Origin: Daucus carota subsp. sativus
Lineage: Eukaryota > Streptophyta > Magnoliopsida > Apiales > Apiaceae
Direction of reading: 5' to 3'
Assembly: GCF_001625215.2 (NCBI RefSeq)
Contig: NC_030387.2
Coordinates: 5,422,501 to 5,486,500, forward strand
DNA length: 64,000 bases
Position 1 is the first letter of the stretch. Each line of letters begins with the position of its first letter. The notes beneath the pieces were generated by a model that was not told the origin of the DNA, ran no database searches, and was given only the letters and a program-made list of their open reading frames with translations. Of the stretch, positions 40,261 through 51,352 are shown piece after piece. The translations under genes were made by a program, and so were the position numbers.

Positions 40261-42169
40261 GAATATTTGTTTTCAATAAACTTGCACATAAACCAATTTT
40301 TATATTTATGACAGGGTGATTGAGAAATTCAATACCAAATATTTATAACAATAATAAAAGTAATTTTTTTAAAAAAAATCACAAATTTTTACTAATCAAA
40401 CATATTTTTTTTTAAAAAAAGTAGTTATCCTTAATTTAGGTGAAAAGAATTATATACATGTGTGGGTGAATTGGCCCATTATATTTTTTAGAATTTGGAC
40501 AATTGTAATGCTGCAAACAAAACATTGTTGATAAATATTAGCCAAGCATTATTATCTTGAGCTTTCAAGTTATCTTAATTTTTGACATTTTTTACCAATA
40601 ACAAAATAGAATTACAGTTAACATTGCTAATTGTTATTCTACCACCAAAAGAAAATAAAAATTACTATAATTATTCATATGAAACTTACTCCTAATAAAA
40701 CTTTTAATGTGTTTTGTGAAGTTAACAGTATCATTGAGTTATATGTCTCTGTCTCTAATTAATATAATTTTTTGTCATCGTCGACCGCCAATTATATTTT
40801 AAAAAAATTGAGGAAGATTGCAATTATCCGTATTTGAGTTCTCAACTAAGTGAGGGATAAACTGTCATGCGCTTTTTTTGATATATTTTCTAATCGTTTT
40901 TGCATTTCAATAAGGCCAGGATTGTTTGGATTAATGCTTCGGGTAGTCACATGGACAAAATTTTCGTTCTTTTTTGTTATTCATGTGTGTGTAAAGATTT
41001 TCGACAAAGTTTGTTTCAGAAAATATTTTCACTGTTTGTTATACATTGTTCTATCCATAAATATAATGATCTCTGAAGGTCATAATGCATCGAGTCATAT
41101 TCATTTCATATTTGCAAATTAAATTTTTGCAAACTGTTATGATAAATAGTTTGTAATTCTAATACCCGTTTAAATATTAATTATCTACAGGATTTTATGA
41201 GAAGTAATTTCGAATCATAATATCTTTTTTTGTCACCATCGAAAATCGGTTGAAAATATAAAAATTAAATGGAACATCAACAATTTCCGCGTGCGAAGTT
41301 AATTCCTTTCTCACAAGTTTAGATTTCAATTAGCATCTTAATATAAAATTAGCTGGTATTTGATAGGTTAACAGGTAAGTTTATGATTACTTTTACTCAC
41401 AGGTCTTGATGTCAATCTTTTGAAATGAAAGATGCAAAATATATAACAAAATACACTAAATTATTGAGGCAGCTAAGGTGGTAAGAAATCCAAGGGCTTG
41501 CTTCCATCCTATATCATCTCTGTATCTCTCAAGTAGAACAGTGGCACGTTGACTAGCAAGAAGAAAGGAAATGTTGATTGATACCAAAAACTAAGTGGAA
41601 CAATGCACAGATGCTTCTGTTCGAAATAAATAAATTTCTTCACTATTTGAACTAATAATATAAATTTGTAGTTTCTCAAAAAATAATATAAAATTTGTAA
41701 TTGATTTTAAATGTAAAATTATTATTCAGGACAATATATGTATTGGCTTCATTGGAAAAAGTTGAGATATGTTTTATTGTTATTATTTGTCTTTATATCT
41801 TTAGTTTGATTTTATAATGCAATATTTTTTTTCTTCCAAAATACATAAGTTTATTCTTATTGCAATTGTAATAAATAAATTTTTTATAAATCTGCAAGTT
41901 AATCATATTTTTGTTGTTAAAATACAACTAAAGTATAAGATTAAGAACATGTTAATCTCCTCATCACAATCTCGAACCGTTTTCATCATTTTAATATAAA
42001 ATATATTAATGAAAATCATATTTTTTATTTATTTGAATTTCAATGAATTCTGATCAGAATCATTGAAAGCTAAATGTTAAAATATGGTCAAGGTATATTA
42101 AGTGTGGTCTACACTTATAATTTAAAATATATTACAATCAATTATTTAAATATAAAAATATAAAAGTCA
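40261..42169. other. AT-rich right part of the Helitron, no gene
   Basis: Highly AT-rich, with only short open frames. A possible decayed Stowaway lies just before it (about 40030-40255, TACTCCGTTTTT start). Nothing else is recognised. Confidence 0.4.
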
Positions 42170-42401
42170 CCCGTGTGCGAAGCACGGGCCAGATTGCTAG
42201 TTATATTAATCATGCCATCAAAAATTGTCGATTGAACTAAAAAATATTTTAAAAAATATTAGCTGGGGTTAATTAAAAAATAGTTATAATAAGAGTGATA
42301 AAAATGAACAGCTAACGAGTTGCATTTAAAAATATATATATTTTTAAAACTTAATTAGTTTTGAAAATTAGTTATTAATATAATTGCTAATATTATATTC
42401 G

Positions 42402-42736
42402 CCATGTTTGAAAGTTAAAGGTTTTGGACAAAATTAGGGTTTTGAGGTGTTTTAGAGGTTTGACTACTAGAATCCGCTAATATTATTATTTAGTAGTTAG
42501 CGGATTGAAATAGAATTTTTGATTAAAAAGTTAATTTTAAAAAAACTACTTTGAAGAGTTTTGAGTCAGAGGTTTTGGTTTGTGTCTGAAAAAATTATTC
42601 ATTTAGCTATTTACCAAACAGTTTTACGAGAAACTGCTAATTCAATCTGCTAATCAAAACATCTATTTCAATCAGTTAGTCAAAACATCTTATTCAATCC
42701 GCTAACCGCTAACTTCTAATTACTAAACAGGGTCAT
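42402..42736. mobile_element. possible MITE with GCTAACC/TTAGCGG internal repeats
   Basis: The left end CCATGTTTGAAAGTTAAAGG resembles the inverse of the right end (CCCTGTTTAGTAATTAGAAG). The interior has an AATCCGCTAA...TTAGCGGATT inverted repeat at 42473-42507. No clear target duplication. Confidence 0.3.
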
Positions 42737-42922
42737 TATCAATTTAAACTTCCAAACAGTTATCAAATTATTTATCTATATGCAGATGATAGCTCATTTG
42801 GTTGGTGTTTTTTTTTTTTTTAAATGAAAATAAATCTCAGCGGGTAGCTCCGGCGAGATCTTGACTGAAGAGTTCCTTTCATTAAAAAAATTTATCATCT
42901 AACCATCGCACATACAGAAAAA

Positions 42923-43104
42923 AGGCCCTTAATAACCATATTTTTAGTGTTAATGCCCATAATAACCGAATTTGATAAAATGGCCCATAATAACCATTAG
43001 AGACGCAGACTAAGTAGCGTTTATGTTTAATAGTAAGACGCTACGTCGTGTAGCGTTTTACTCTTTTTTAATAAAGATGAAAACGCTACACGCTGTAGCG
43101 TTTT
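42923..43104. promoter_or_regulatory. PMD-1 upstream block: CCCATAATAACC repeats and ACGCTAC-N5-GTAGCGT palindromes
   Basis: GGCCCTTAATAACCAT, ATGCCCATAATAACCGA and TGGCCCATAATAACCAT follow one another at 42923-42996. They are followed by two palindromes: ACGCTAC-N5-GTAGCGT at 43038-43056, and an 11-bp-arm version (AAAACGCTACA, 3-nt loop) at 43080-43104. The two share the same ACGCTAC-N5-GTAGCGT core. A half-site GTAGCGT is at 43014-43020. A TATA-like run TTTATATATATAC follows at about 43108. Confidence 0.6.
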
Positions 43105-43244
43105 CCCTTTATATATATACTGCACTTTAACCTCAACGGCTAACCATCGAGTGTAGTGTTTATAAAGAGGTGAAGCAGAGGTGAAGCAGCTGATATATAC
43201 CATCGAGTGAGGCGAGATTATTCAACGAGTTGAAGCAACTACCC

Positions 43245-46200
43245 ATGGATTTCAGTGTATGTTCTTTAATCTTTGAGCGATTTTAATGTCATAGCTGTGT
43301 TAATCTTCACTGTTTTGATATGCTTGCTATGTGCTTGATTAAATTCCTGTGTTAAACTTCTGTGTTAGTTACTCTAACTTTCAGCTCACATAGGCTAGAT
43401 TAATTGTTGATGGATGTGTATTTTTAAGGTTTCATATGATTGCCTTCTCCCCTTTAAACCTCCAGCCACCGCAACCTTCTCCCCTTGAAACCCCATCTTG
43501 CTTACCACACTATAAGCAGCAGAATGGATGTGATGGTATTTATATGTGCATAACACTTGCATGATTAGAGGAAGTTTCCCAGCATATTATAAGCTGGCAA
43601 TGACCCACACATAAAATCAAGACGGTCTCCCCTCCAGGCTATAGGCAGACAAGAGCTAATACAAACCCATTGCCCCACAAACAATGCAGCGCAATTGACA
43701 TTAGGATTGATACAATTAAAATCATGAGCCGAGAGCTTGAAGTTCTGAGCGATGTCGAAACAAGTGTCCCCTTTCCTCACTCCGAACACCGTATCACATG
43801 TTGGCCCTGCAGGAACTGGAACTGCTCCTCCAAAAATGCATGACAATATAAAACAGTTATTGTTCTCACACAAAATAATAAAATTAATAATATATCCAGG
43901 GGCAAAACAGTTGTTTATATTAAAATGTTATAAATTAGTAGTGATCTTACTGCGGTAACCTGGTTTGCTCTGAGCTACTGCGATTCTTAAAACTGATATT
44001 ACGAAACACACTGTCTTGTAGGGGAAAAAGAGCGAGGGCTAGGGTAATACGAAACACACAAATATACATAATATTACGGTTCTTAAAACTGATATTGACT
44101 AGAATCCCGTAAATTTACATGTATCAAACACACTGTCTTGTAGTGAGGAGGGCTTTGAAATTCAGTATACATTCTTGTGGTTTTGCTTGGAGAGGTTGGT
44201 AAGGCTAGGTGAGTAAAATGGACACATGGGCTGTTGAGTAATGGTCAAGGAGTAATATGAGCCGAGCGTTTGTACTTGTTGCATTTTAGCGGCCTAGGAT
44301 TGGTTAGCTATTTGGAACTTATTTCCGCGCACACATACATTGCTTTTGTTATTAGCATGATTAATATTGATAGGATATGACTCTCTTTATTATGTATTAT
44401 TATATGTCTTTGGCTGGCTAATTAATTATGAAAATTGACATTAGCATATTAAGACATGATTTATCGGTGAATAATATACATGCTATTTTATCATATTATT
44501 GGTTATTGGATTTACATGATACTATTATATACCATTCTGCGGGAATCGTAGTATTTATATTGTGTTAATTTAGTTAGTTTCTCTCTAAAGTTAGTATGAT
44601 GTGCTGACTTTGTATTTCCTTGTTTTTGTTCACAGGCTATTATTAGAGACCAGGGACCTCGTGATCCTAGCCTTCTTCACCTACAGGCCACTCATAGGTC
44701 TCGTTCTGTCTGGAGAACTGGTGCTGCGCCCTTGCAGTATTTCAGGCGTCGTGATGCCAACCAGTCTGATTTGAACATTGATGTTCGATTGATCCCCATT
44801 CTGCAGGCAGCCGATTTTTATGGGGTAGCTCGTGTATCCACTCTTCAGCTTGATTGGAGTTTGCTTGGTGCTCTGGTAGAGAGATGGCGACCAGAGACAC
44901 ATTCATTCCACCTGCCGATGGGAGAGTGTACTATTACACTGCAGGATGTTGGTGTCGTGCTTGGGTTACCCATTGACGGAGAGCCCGTTATGTGTCCTGT
45001 AGGCCCTCCACCTGGACAGAGATGGGAGACCATCGTTGGTGAGATATTTGGACAGATTCCTCCACCCGAGGCTTTCAATAACTCGAGGCTACGGCTCACA
45101 TGGGTAGAGAGTCTCACTCCAGCGAGATTACATGATGATGCAGGCGTTGAGGAGATCAGGCTTCACGCCAAGTGTTACTTGCTACAGTTGTTTGGGGGGT
45201 CACTGTTCACCGACCATTCTGGTGGACTTATACACTCCTCGTGGGTTCATTTTGTTCGTGACCTGGAGGCGCTCGGAGGTTATGCATGGGGTCCAGCTGT
45301 TCTAGCTCGTCTATACAGGGAGCTTTGCAATGGTTGCAAAGCGAGTATTAAGGAGGTAGCTGGATGCCTTCTATTACTGCAGCTATGGGCATGGGAGAGG
45401 TTGCCCACTCTTGCCCCTGTTCGGACCACTGTTCCATTAGAGGATGTTGCTTTTTGGGAGCATCAGCTTCCAGGACCACATGGAGCCAGGTACATAGTAA
45501 CTGTGTTTTTACTGGTTTGTACATTTCAAGTTGTGAATTGTCTTTTTAAATTGACTAATGTGTTTTTTTGTATTCCTATGATGTCTATAGGTGGCTTGTT
45601 GGACATTCATTCGTTGAGAGTGATGGAAGCACTGTGACTACGTCTCGGGCGGCATTGGATGCGCTTGCTCCACATGAGTTTATTTGGGAGCCTTATGCTG
45701 GGATTCTTGATACACTGCCAGACTATTGTTTAGCCGGCCGTCATCTCTGACGCTTTCGCGGCCCCATGATATGTGTTTACATAGTCGAGCCACATCAGCC
45801 GGACAGAGTTGCTAGACAGTTTGGCATGATACAGCGTATTCCGGATCAGCCACACTACTCCCATGAGCATCACGTTATGACGCTGAGGGGCCAGAAGGTC
45901 TTGGATTATGCAGTCGTACATCAGCCGAGTATGATACACTTGCAGCATCGTCTGGAGCATATTTGGACTGATGACTTGATTGATGGTCATGCTACAGTCC
46001 CAGAGTACATGGATTGGTACTTGCCTCGGACTGTGAGGTTCATTAGTCAGTTGGGTGCACTGCATACCCACCTGGTAAGTATTTTTTGACTATTATATCT
46101 GCACTTTCTGTGATATGTGTCGTGTGTTTTCGTTATCTGTAGTTGGGGTATTAGTTGTATTAGTCGTCATGCTTTATTTGATGGGTTCTAGTAGTTGATA

Positions 46201-47057
46201 TTGCATTTGTATTCGTTGTATTTCAGGGAGTTGTGCTAGAGACTATAGCAGCCAGGACAGCAGACGTCCTCCCGGATATGTCCAAACTAGACACTCAGAG
46301 TCTGCACCATCTCCGAGATCGGAATGCATACAAGTTTGATCCACGTCAAGTTGAGGAGCAGGATGCTAGACAGGATGGGGGAGGGGAGGATGCAGGTGAT
46401 AGAGGAGGCCGTGGTGGTGGCAGGAGAGGCCGTGCTGGTGCCGGGAGAGGCCGTGCTCGTGGCAGAGGAGGCCGTGCTCGTGGCAATGGAGGCCGAGGCG
46501 GTGGACGATTAGTTGATGAGCCGGATGATGATGCTGATCATGCGGATCATATAGGTACAGGCGAGGATCGAGGCCCAGAGTCTTCTGCTACTGCTGCTAC
46601 AGCTACTGTTGCTGATGCTTCTGCTGCTGCTGCCACAGCTACTGCTACTGTAGCCGAAGCTTCTATTCGCCCTGCTGCTGCTGCCGCTGCAGCTACTACT
46701 ACCGGTGCCGGTGACTGGTGGCCTAGTTTTTCTCTAGGCCTAAGTTTGCCTTCACAGCCAGTACCTGAGCAGCAGACTTCTCAGATGCCAGATACCAGTA
46801 CAGAGCAGCCTCCTCCTGTTGTGCAGCGTCAGCACAGGATTCGGCCTTGGCATGGTACACCAGAGGTACCCCCTTTTGACTTGGGCAGCTCTTCACAGTC
46901 TACACAGTCTACGCAGCCTAGTCAGCCTGCTACGTCTACGCAACCTAGTCAGCCTGCTACGCAGCCTAGTGTACCCCCTTTTGACGTCTTTTATGTTCGA
47001 CGGTCAAAGAGGGCTAAGAAGGTTCCTGACTGTGGTACTGGTTCACATAGGGGATGA
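43245..47057 (+). CDS. plant mobile domain (PMD) protein 1, one premature stop
   Basis: PMD proteins (MAIN/MAIL group) occur both as host genes, where MAIN and MAIL1 work with PP7L in gene expression and transposon silencing, and inside plant transposons. Exons: 43245-43256 (MDFS), 44636-45489, 45591-46074, 46227-47057; the total of 2181 nt would encode 726 residues. The PMD core contains LIPILQAADFYGVARVS, ERWRPETHSFHLPMGECTIT, VLGLPIDGEPV, and in exon 3 WLVGHSFVES, PDRVARQFGMIQRIP. The C-terminus is an RGG-rich tract (GRGGGRRGRAGAGRGRARG), an Ala/Thr run, Ser/Gln/Pro repeats and a basic end. An in-frame TGA at codon 342 (45748-45750) cuts the protein after the first half of the domain. The same plan and similar splice points occur in PMD-2 at 51797. 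The 1.4-kb first intron holds an antisense LysM gene fragment. Confidence 0.75.
43565..44027 (-). pseudogene. LysM-domain protein gene fragment, antisense in PMD-1 intron 1
   Basis: Two exons. About 44027-43951 encodes a hydrophobic signal-like stretch (KTVCFVISVLRIAVAQSKPG), then GTAAG. 43827-43565 encodes a single LysM domain (CDTVFGVRKGDTCFDIAQNF, CINPNVNCAALFVGQWVC). LysM domains bind chitin-type glycans, and small one-LysM secreted proteins of this kind are known in plants. No ATG is seen at the expected start, and part of exon 1 with its flank is repeated at about 44090-44143. The C-terminus runs about 30 residues beyond the usual end. I read it as a captured or inserted remnant, though low-level expression cannot be excluded. 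Confidence 0.6.
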
Positions 47058-47840
47058 TGATATTTGTAGGTTTTTGATGACATTCTAGTTATAGGATGCT
47101 GAACTTGTGATATATGATAGCACGGATCTTGTAAATATTTTAATTTCATGTCGTATGTTTCTGTTTTAGTATAGCGTTAAAGTTTTAATAATTAAATTGG
47201 CCGACGGTTAGGGTTTAGGATTGAGAAGGAAAGTATTACGATACTAACAACATACAATCGTCTGCGGATGTACTGCTACTCACAAGGGTACTTTAGCTTA
47301 AACAATCAAATAACCAAATCAGAATCCTTATGACAAAAAATGCTTTCAACAACTGAATATAAAAATTGATACAATCTACAAGTTTAAAGCATGCAGTTGT
47401 GAATTATAATCTATGTTCCCATTGATTGCCAATTCATATACGTATCAAGGGCCAATTTCCATAGGTAAGCCATATAAAGATAAAAGAGACAAAAAAAGAC
47501 ATCGACTTTGATTCATTTGTATTGCTATTAATAATAAATATGCTACAAGGTATTGAGCTGTGATATCTCAACCAGTTCCTAAAAAATGAAATATCTTTCA
47601 TCAGTGTCTCAGTTACTCACCAGCGTTCTCCTCATTCTTGGACTTGGGGCAAAAACACATAATGTCAAGCTAAATGAAAACTTGAGGGCAATATAAGCCT
47701 CCAATTCACTACTCAAACCAGCCAATAAAAAGTATGTTTGAACACCACACTTCTTCCTTCTCAACACTGAGCTGCAAACAAGAGAAGCAGCTCCTGGCCT
47801 TCTACTTGTATAAATAATCTTAGCCAAATCGTTGTTGATA
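47058..47840. other. spacer between PMD-1 and the membrane protein gene
   Basis: Holds the PMD-1 3' UTR and the 3' UTR of the minus-strand membrane protein. A GACGGTTAGGGTTTAGGATT stretch at 47202-47221 also occurs, slightly changed, at 21988-22007. No gene is seen; the 47609-47827 minus frame has no recognisable features. Confidence 0.45.
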
Positions 47841-48905
47841 TTATTGAACTTCAGGTGCTGCTGGGGAAATATTCCGGGCTTCTAAAACTGGCTGACATTC
47901 TTCATGTGAAGATTCCAAACTGTAGGATTTGCAACTAAAGTAAAAAACTGTACTCATCATGATATCGATGAGCACTACAAATGAATACATAAGCACCAAA
48001 AGTGGTCCTTCCCATATCCTTGAAGAACCGTCTCCATAACTTAGCGTCTTCACTCTATGCTCAAACAAACCCTCCACAAATGACATCCCAATGGTGGAAC
48101 CAAGAAATATCAAGAGTCCAACTTGCGTCTGGCCCCTAATAAGTATACTCGATCTCATCAATGCCTGAGGCCCTGCTACATCCTCCAAAACCGAAATCAC
48201 AGTGGCAATATTACAAATTATTATAGCATTAGCCAAAAAGATGGAAAAGAAAAGCCCGATTAAAATTGCGAAATACACATTGAAATCAGGGGGAAACCCG
48301 ATCAAAGACAGCAAGCTGCTGACAGTAACAAGAAACACAAGGAACAACATGAGGCAACCAACCATCACGGTACAAGCCCACAAGTAAGTAGAAACAATTC
48401 TCTTCCAAATCTTGGTAACAATTACATAACACTTGTTGGCATCAAACATTCTTCTCGCATATGTACAATCCACCGAATAAACGACAGCAGCTTTCGACAT
48501 CAACAACAAAGTGATGAACAAAGGGAAGCACATTGTAGACGAAATCGCCATTTCCGAGAACTTCTGACACGACTGTCTAACGAAAGGCCTCAACGGGAGG
48601 CCACTAGACTTAACAACTAACAAAAGCCTAATCGTAATGCGCTTCACCAGACGATGATCCACTAAGAAATTCGACAACAGCAATGCTGAAACAGGGCAAA
48701 TTAAGACGCCTGTAATCGCCATAAAACCCGATAAATTGTACCGAAGAATCCTCACAGTTTCTCGTAAAATCTCAAGCGCGCTCTTGGATGCAAAATGGTG
48801 ATGGTGATCAAAGTCTTTGTGAGATTGAAGATCTAAATCAGCGTGTGTGTCATTATTTATAGAAATTGAATTGAGTCTAGGGCTTGGTCCACTAGAGACC
48901 TCCAT
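47841..48905 (-). CDS. multi-pass membrane protein of unknown function
   Basis: An intact single-exon protein of 354 residues. The N-terminus is hydrophilic with a His-rich run (DFDHHHHFASKSALEILRET). About six hydrophobic segments follow: around GFMAITGVLICPVSALLL, MCFPLFITLLLMSKAAVVY, the VMVGCLMLFLVFLVTV region, VYFAILIGLFFSIFLANAII, VGLLIFLGSTIGMSF and LLVLMYSFVVLIDIMMSTVF. The SALEILRETVRILRYN start is seen in a plant-specific family of predicted transmembrane proteins with no firm function. The minus-strand upstream region (48906-49200) contains a GA microsatellite near 49147-49168, typical of a plant 5' UTR, and a likely 5' UTR intron. Confidence 0.8.
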   Translation of the reverse strand: MEVSSGPSPRLNSISINNDTHADLDLQSHKDFDHHHHFASKSALEILRETVRILRYNLSGFMAITGVLICPVSALLLSNFLVDHRLVKRITIRLLLVVKSSGLPLRPFVRQSCQKFSEMAISSTMCFPLFITLLLMSKAAVVYSVDCTYARRMFDANKCYVIVTKIWKRIVSTYLWACTVMVGCLMLFLVFLVTVSSLLSLIGFPPDFNVYFAILIGLFFSIFLANAIIICNIATVISVLEDVAGPQALMRSSILIRGQTQVGLLIFLGSTIGMSFVEGLFEHRVKTLSYGDGSSRIWEGPLLVLMYSFVVLIDIMMSTVFYFSCKSYSLESSHEECQPVLEARNISPAAPEVQ

Positions 48906-49501
48906 TACAAGGATTGAATCGAATCAATATAAGTAGAGAAATAGAGTAAGATTAGGGCTGGGAAACTAATTAAAATAAGATCTGTATCGAATTTCGATAT
49001 GAAGCGTACCTATAAATTTGTGATGTGGATCTGAAACGTGAAGAGTTTGAGATGTGAATGGTGAAAGGGATGAGGGGGAGAAGAGGCACGTGAGAGTGGG
49101 GAGGAATCACGTGAGAGTGGCGGCACTTCTCCTTCTTCTCATGCCGAGGAGAGAGAGAGAGAGAGAGATGAGTAGCGAGGGAGAAACGATTGATTAGTTA
49201 GATAATTTGATTCGTAACTTATTATGAGACGAATTTGGTGGTTTATTTTTTGTTTGCTTCACTTTTCCCCAATTTTGGATCTACTCACTTCTCCTTGTTG
49301 AGAGTTACAATTATCCCTCATTGTACAAGTCCTTTTTCCTTTCTTAATTTTTCAAACCCTGTTTAGTCTTTCTTTCCCCTGTTTATAAGTCTTTGATTTG
49401 GGCCGGACTTGTTGAGTTTTTCTCCTTTGACTGGGTTGAGGCCCAACATGTCCCCCACAATTGTAGCGTATTCATCTCTTTTTTCTTGAATCTTGTATTT
49501 T
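48906..49501. other. upstream region of the membrane protein gene
   Basis: Promoter and 5' UTR sequence for the minus-strand gene, with a GA repeat. From about 49200 it turns T-rich and leads into the short frame at 49502. No other gene is seen. Confidence 0.4.
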
Positions 49502-49743
49502 ATGTCTCATTCGCGAATGAATCAGTCTTCCTCTTCTCAAACGATCATTGACACTATCGGCAACACTGTCTTCGATGAACTCGCCCCTTTGCAGTCCGTT
49601 CAAGTCCTGCATTCTTCTTCTCACAATATTGCTACTTTGGAGAGTGATTACAATGCTCTCGAGCCAGTTGATCCTGAGATCTTGGAGATGTCTGAGCGTA
49701 CCCCTTTAAGGATGGAGTCTTCCACGGCTCCTTCAAATTACTG
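49502..49743 (+). other. short Ser-rich open frame, probably cut by the MULE locus
   Basis: An ATG-started frame (SHSRMNQSSSSQTIIDTIGN, FDELAPLQSVQVL, SERTPLRMESSTAPS) that loses sense where the GGCTCCTTCAAATT repeat begins at 49726. It could be the first exon of an old gene or element interrupted by the locus to its right. I do not recognise it. Confidence 0.25.
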
Positions 49744-49780
49744 ACCACCCGGAACACATTCTTTACAAAACTAACCACCC
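49726..49780 (+). repeat. left copy of the GGCTCCTTCAAAT repeat (candidate MULE end)
   Basis: GGCTCCTTCAAATTACTGAC, then CACCC, then CTTTACAAAACTAACCACC. It is matched by a direct copy at 54561-54614. Another CACAAAACTAACCACC follows at 49794. Starting with GG, it is a plausible MULE terminus. The inverse right end is not in the window. Confidence 0.5.
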
Positions 49781-49825
49781 AAATTTTCGTTTCACAAAAC
49801 TAACCACCCTAATTCAACACCCCTC

Positions 49826-49930
49826 GGGCGAACACAGAAGAAAACATTTTTTTCAGCCGAGATTCTGCGAAGGGCGAACAGGAAGAACTCAGGCAACTGT
49901 GTTCGCCCCTGCCACGGGCGAACATAGTTG
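49826..49930. promoter_or_regulatory. TGTTCGCCC-N7-GGGCGAACA palindrome and half-sites
   Basis: Full palindrome at 49900-49924 (spacer CTGCCAC), extended by CAACT/AGTTG outside (49894-49930). Half-sites GGGCGAACA are at 49826-49834 and 49872-49880. It lies just upstream of the PMD-2 transcription unit. Confidence 0.7.
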
Positions 49931-50424
49931 TGCACATCTGACGTGTCCGGCCCAGTCAGGGGCGGCCACGTGTCCAACATAACCCTTAAACCCACCCCCC
50001 CTGTTTCTTCTTCACTTCGCCGCAGCACCCATTTTCAGATTTTACACCACAAGCTTTGTATTTCAAGATTTTATATACACACAAACCACAAGCTGCAATT
50101 TGTAGAAGAAAGGGAGAAAAGAGGGAAAAAGGAGCTTGCTTTGCTACTTTCACCGGATCAATTCATCAATTTCACCCATTTTCGAGGTTTTTCCACCATT
50201 CTCAATCTGATTAAAATGCATGCATGTATTTTTATAAATTTGATAATGATTGATCTTAGTTGCTAGTAGATACAAATTATATGACAAGCTTGATTAGTAA
50301 TTTGTTTGATAATTTATAATGGGTTTTGTTAGTTGGTATTTGTTAGTGATAATTTTAGTTTAGATTAGTAGTTGGTGATGATTGTTGTTGATTAGTAGTG
50401 CTAGTGATAATTTTAGTTTAGATT

Positions 50425-51352
50425 AGTAGTTGGTGATGATTGTTGTATTATTTACGTTAGGAGTAGATTAAATATAATCAATTTAATTTTAGCTTTTATT
50501 GAATTAAATTAAATTAAATTAAATCGAATTAAATCGAATTAAATTAAATTAAATTAAATCGAATTAAATGAAATTAAATTAAATCGAAGTAAAGTAAACT
50601 TGACACCATTAAATTAAATAGGTTAGTTGGCCTTGGTTAGCTTTAAGCATGGGATAAGTAGTTGGTGATGATTGTTGTATTATTTACGTTAGGAGTAGAT
50701 TAAATATAATAAATTTAATTTTAGCTTTAATTGAATTAAATTAAATTAAATTAAATCGAATTAAATCGAATTAAATTAAATTAAATTAAATCGAATTAAA
50801 TGAAATTAAATTAAATCGAAGTAAAGTAAACTTGACACCATTAAATTAAATAGGTTAGTTGGCCTTGGTTAGCTTTAAGCATGGGATTAGTAGTTGGTGA
50901 TGATTGTTGTATTATTTACGTTAGGAGTAGATTAAATATAATAAATTTAATTTTAGCTTTTATTGAATTAAATTAAATTAAATTAAATCGAATTAAATCG
51001 AATTAAATTAAATTAAATTAAATCGAATTAAATGAAATTAAATTAAATCGAAGTAAAGTAAACTTGACACCATTAAATTAAATAGGTTAGTTGGCCTTGG
51101 TTAGCTTTAAGCATGGGATTAGTAGTTGGTGATGATTGTTGTATTATTTACGTTAGGAGTAGATTAAATATAATAAATTTAATTTTAGCTTTTATTGAAT
51201 TAAATTAAATTAAATTAAATCGAATTAAATCGAATTAAATTAAATTAAATTAAATCGAATTAAATGAAATTAAATTAAATCGAAGTAAAGTAAACTTGAC
51301 ACCATTAAATTAAATAGGTTAGTTGGCCTTGGTTAGCTTTAATCATGGGTTA
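50425..51352. repeat. 4 x 232-bp tandem array
   Basis: Units begin at 50425, 50657, 50889 and 51121, each starting AGTAGTTGGTGATGATTGTT. Each unit contains runs of AATTAAATTAAATCG and the tract GGTTAGTTGGCCTTGGTTAG. Copies differ by only a few bases. A partial unit precedes the array near 50360. The array is in the presumed 5' UTR intron of PMD-2, whose coding exon begins right after a TTTTGCAG acceptor. Confidence 0.9.

Larger units (their letters stand above)
34846..42200 (+). mobile_element. putative 7.4-kb non-autonomous Helitron with captured gene pieces
   Basis: The right end is strong: hairpin CCCGTG-TGCGAAG-CACGGG at 42170-42188, then 8 nt, then CTAG (42197-42200) followed by T. This is the Helitron 3' layout. 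The left end starts TCTATATCTATATCTATAT after an A, so the insertion would be between A and T, as Helitrons require. No Rep or helicase coding is seen. The interior carries exon-like fragments (35276-37290) and a broken LESV fragment (38254-38676), which fits gene-capturing Helitrons. The left end is less certain than the right. Confidence 0.45.

Noticed and set aside
39380-42169. Possible gene in the AT-rich right part of the Helitron
   Set aside because: Only short frames of low-complexity composition; no splice-consistent exon chain.
44681-45117. Minus-strand frames opposite PMD-1 exon 2
   Set aside because: Antisense shadows of the PMD coding frame.
49928-50266. 112-codon plus-strand frame upstream of PMD-2
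   Set aside because: Probably 5' UTR; no homology to the start of PMD-1, and the PMD start ATG right after a splice acceptor at 51797 is a better choice.
50425-51352. CRISPR-like array
   Set aside because: Contiguous 232-bp tandem units without spacers, in plant nuclear DNA.
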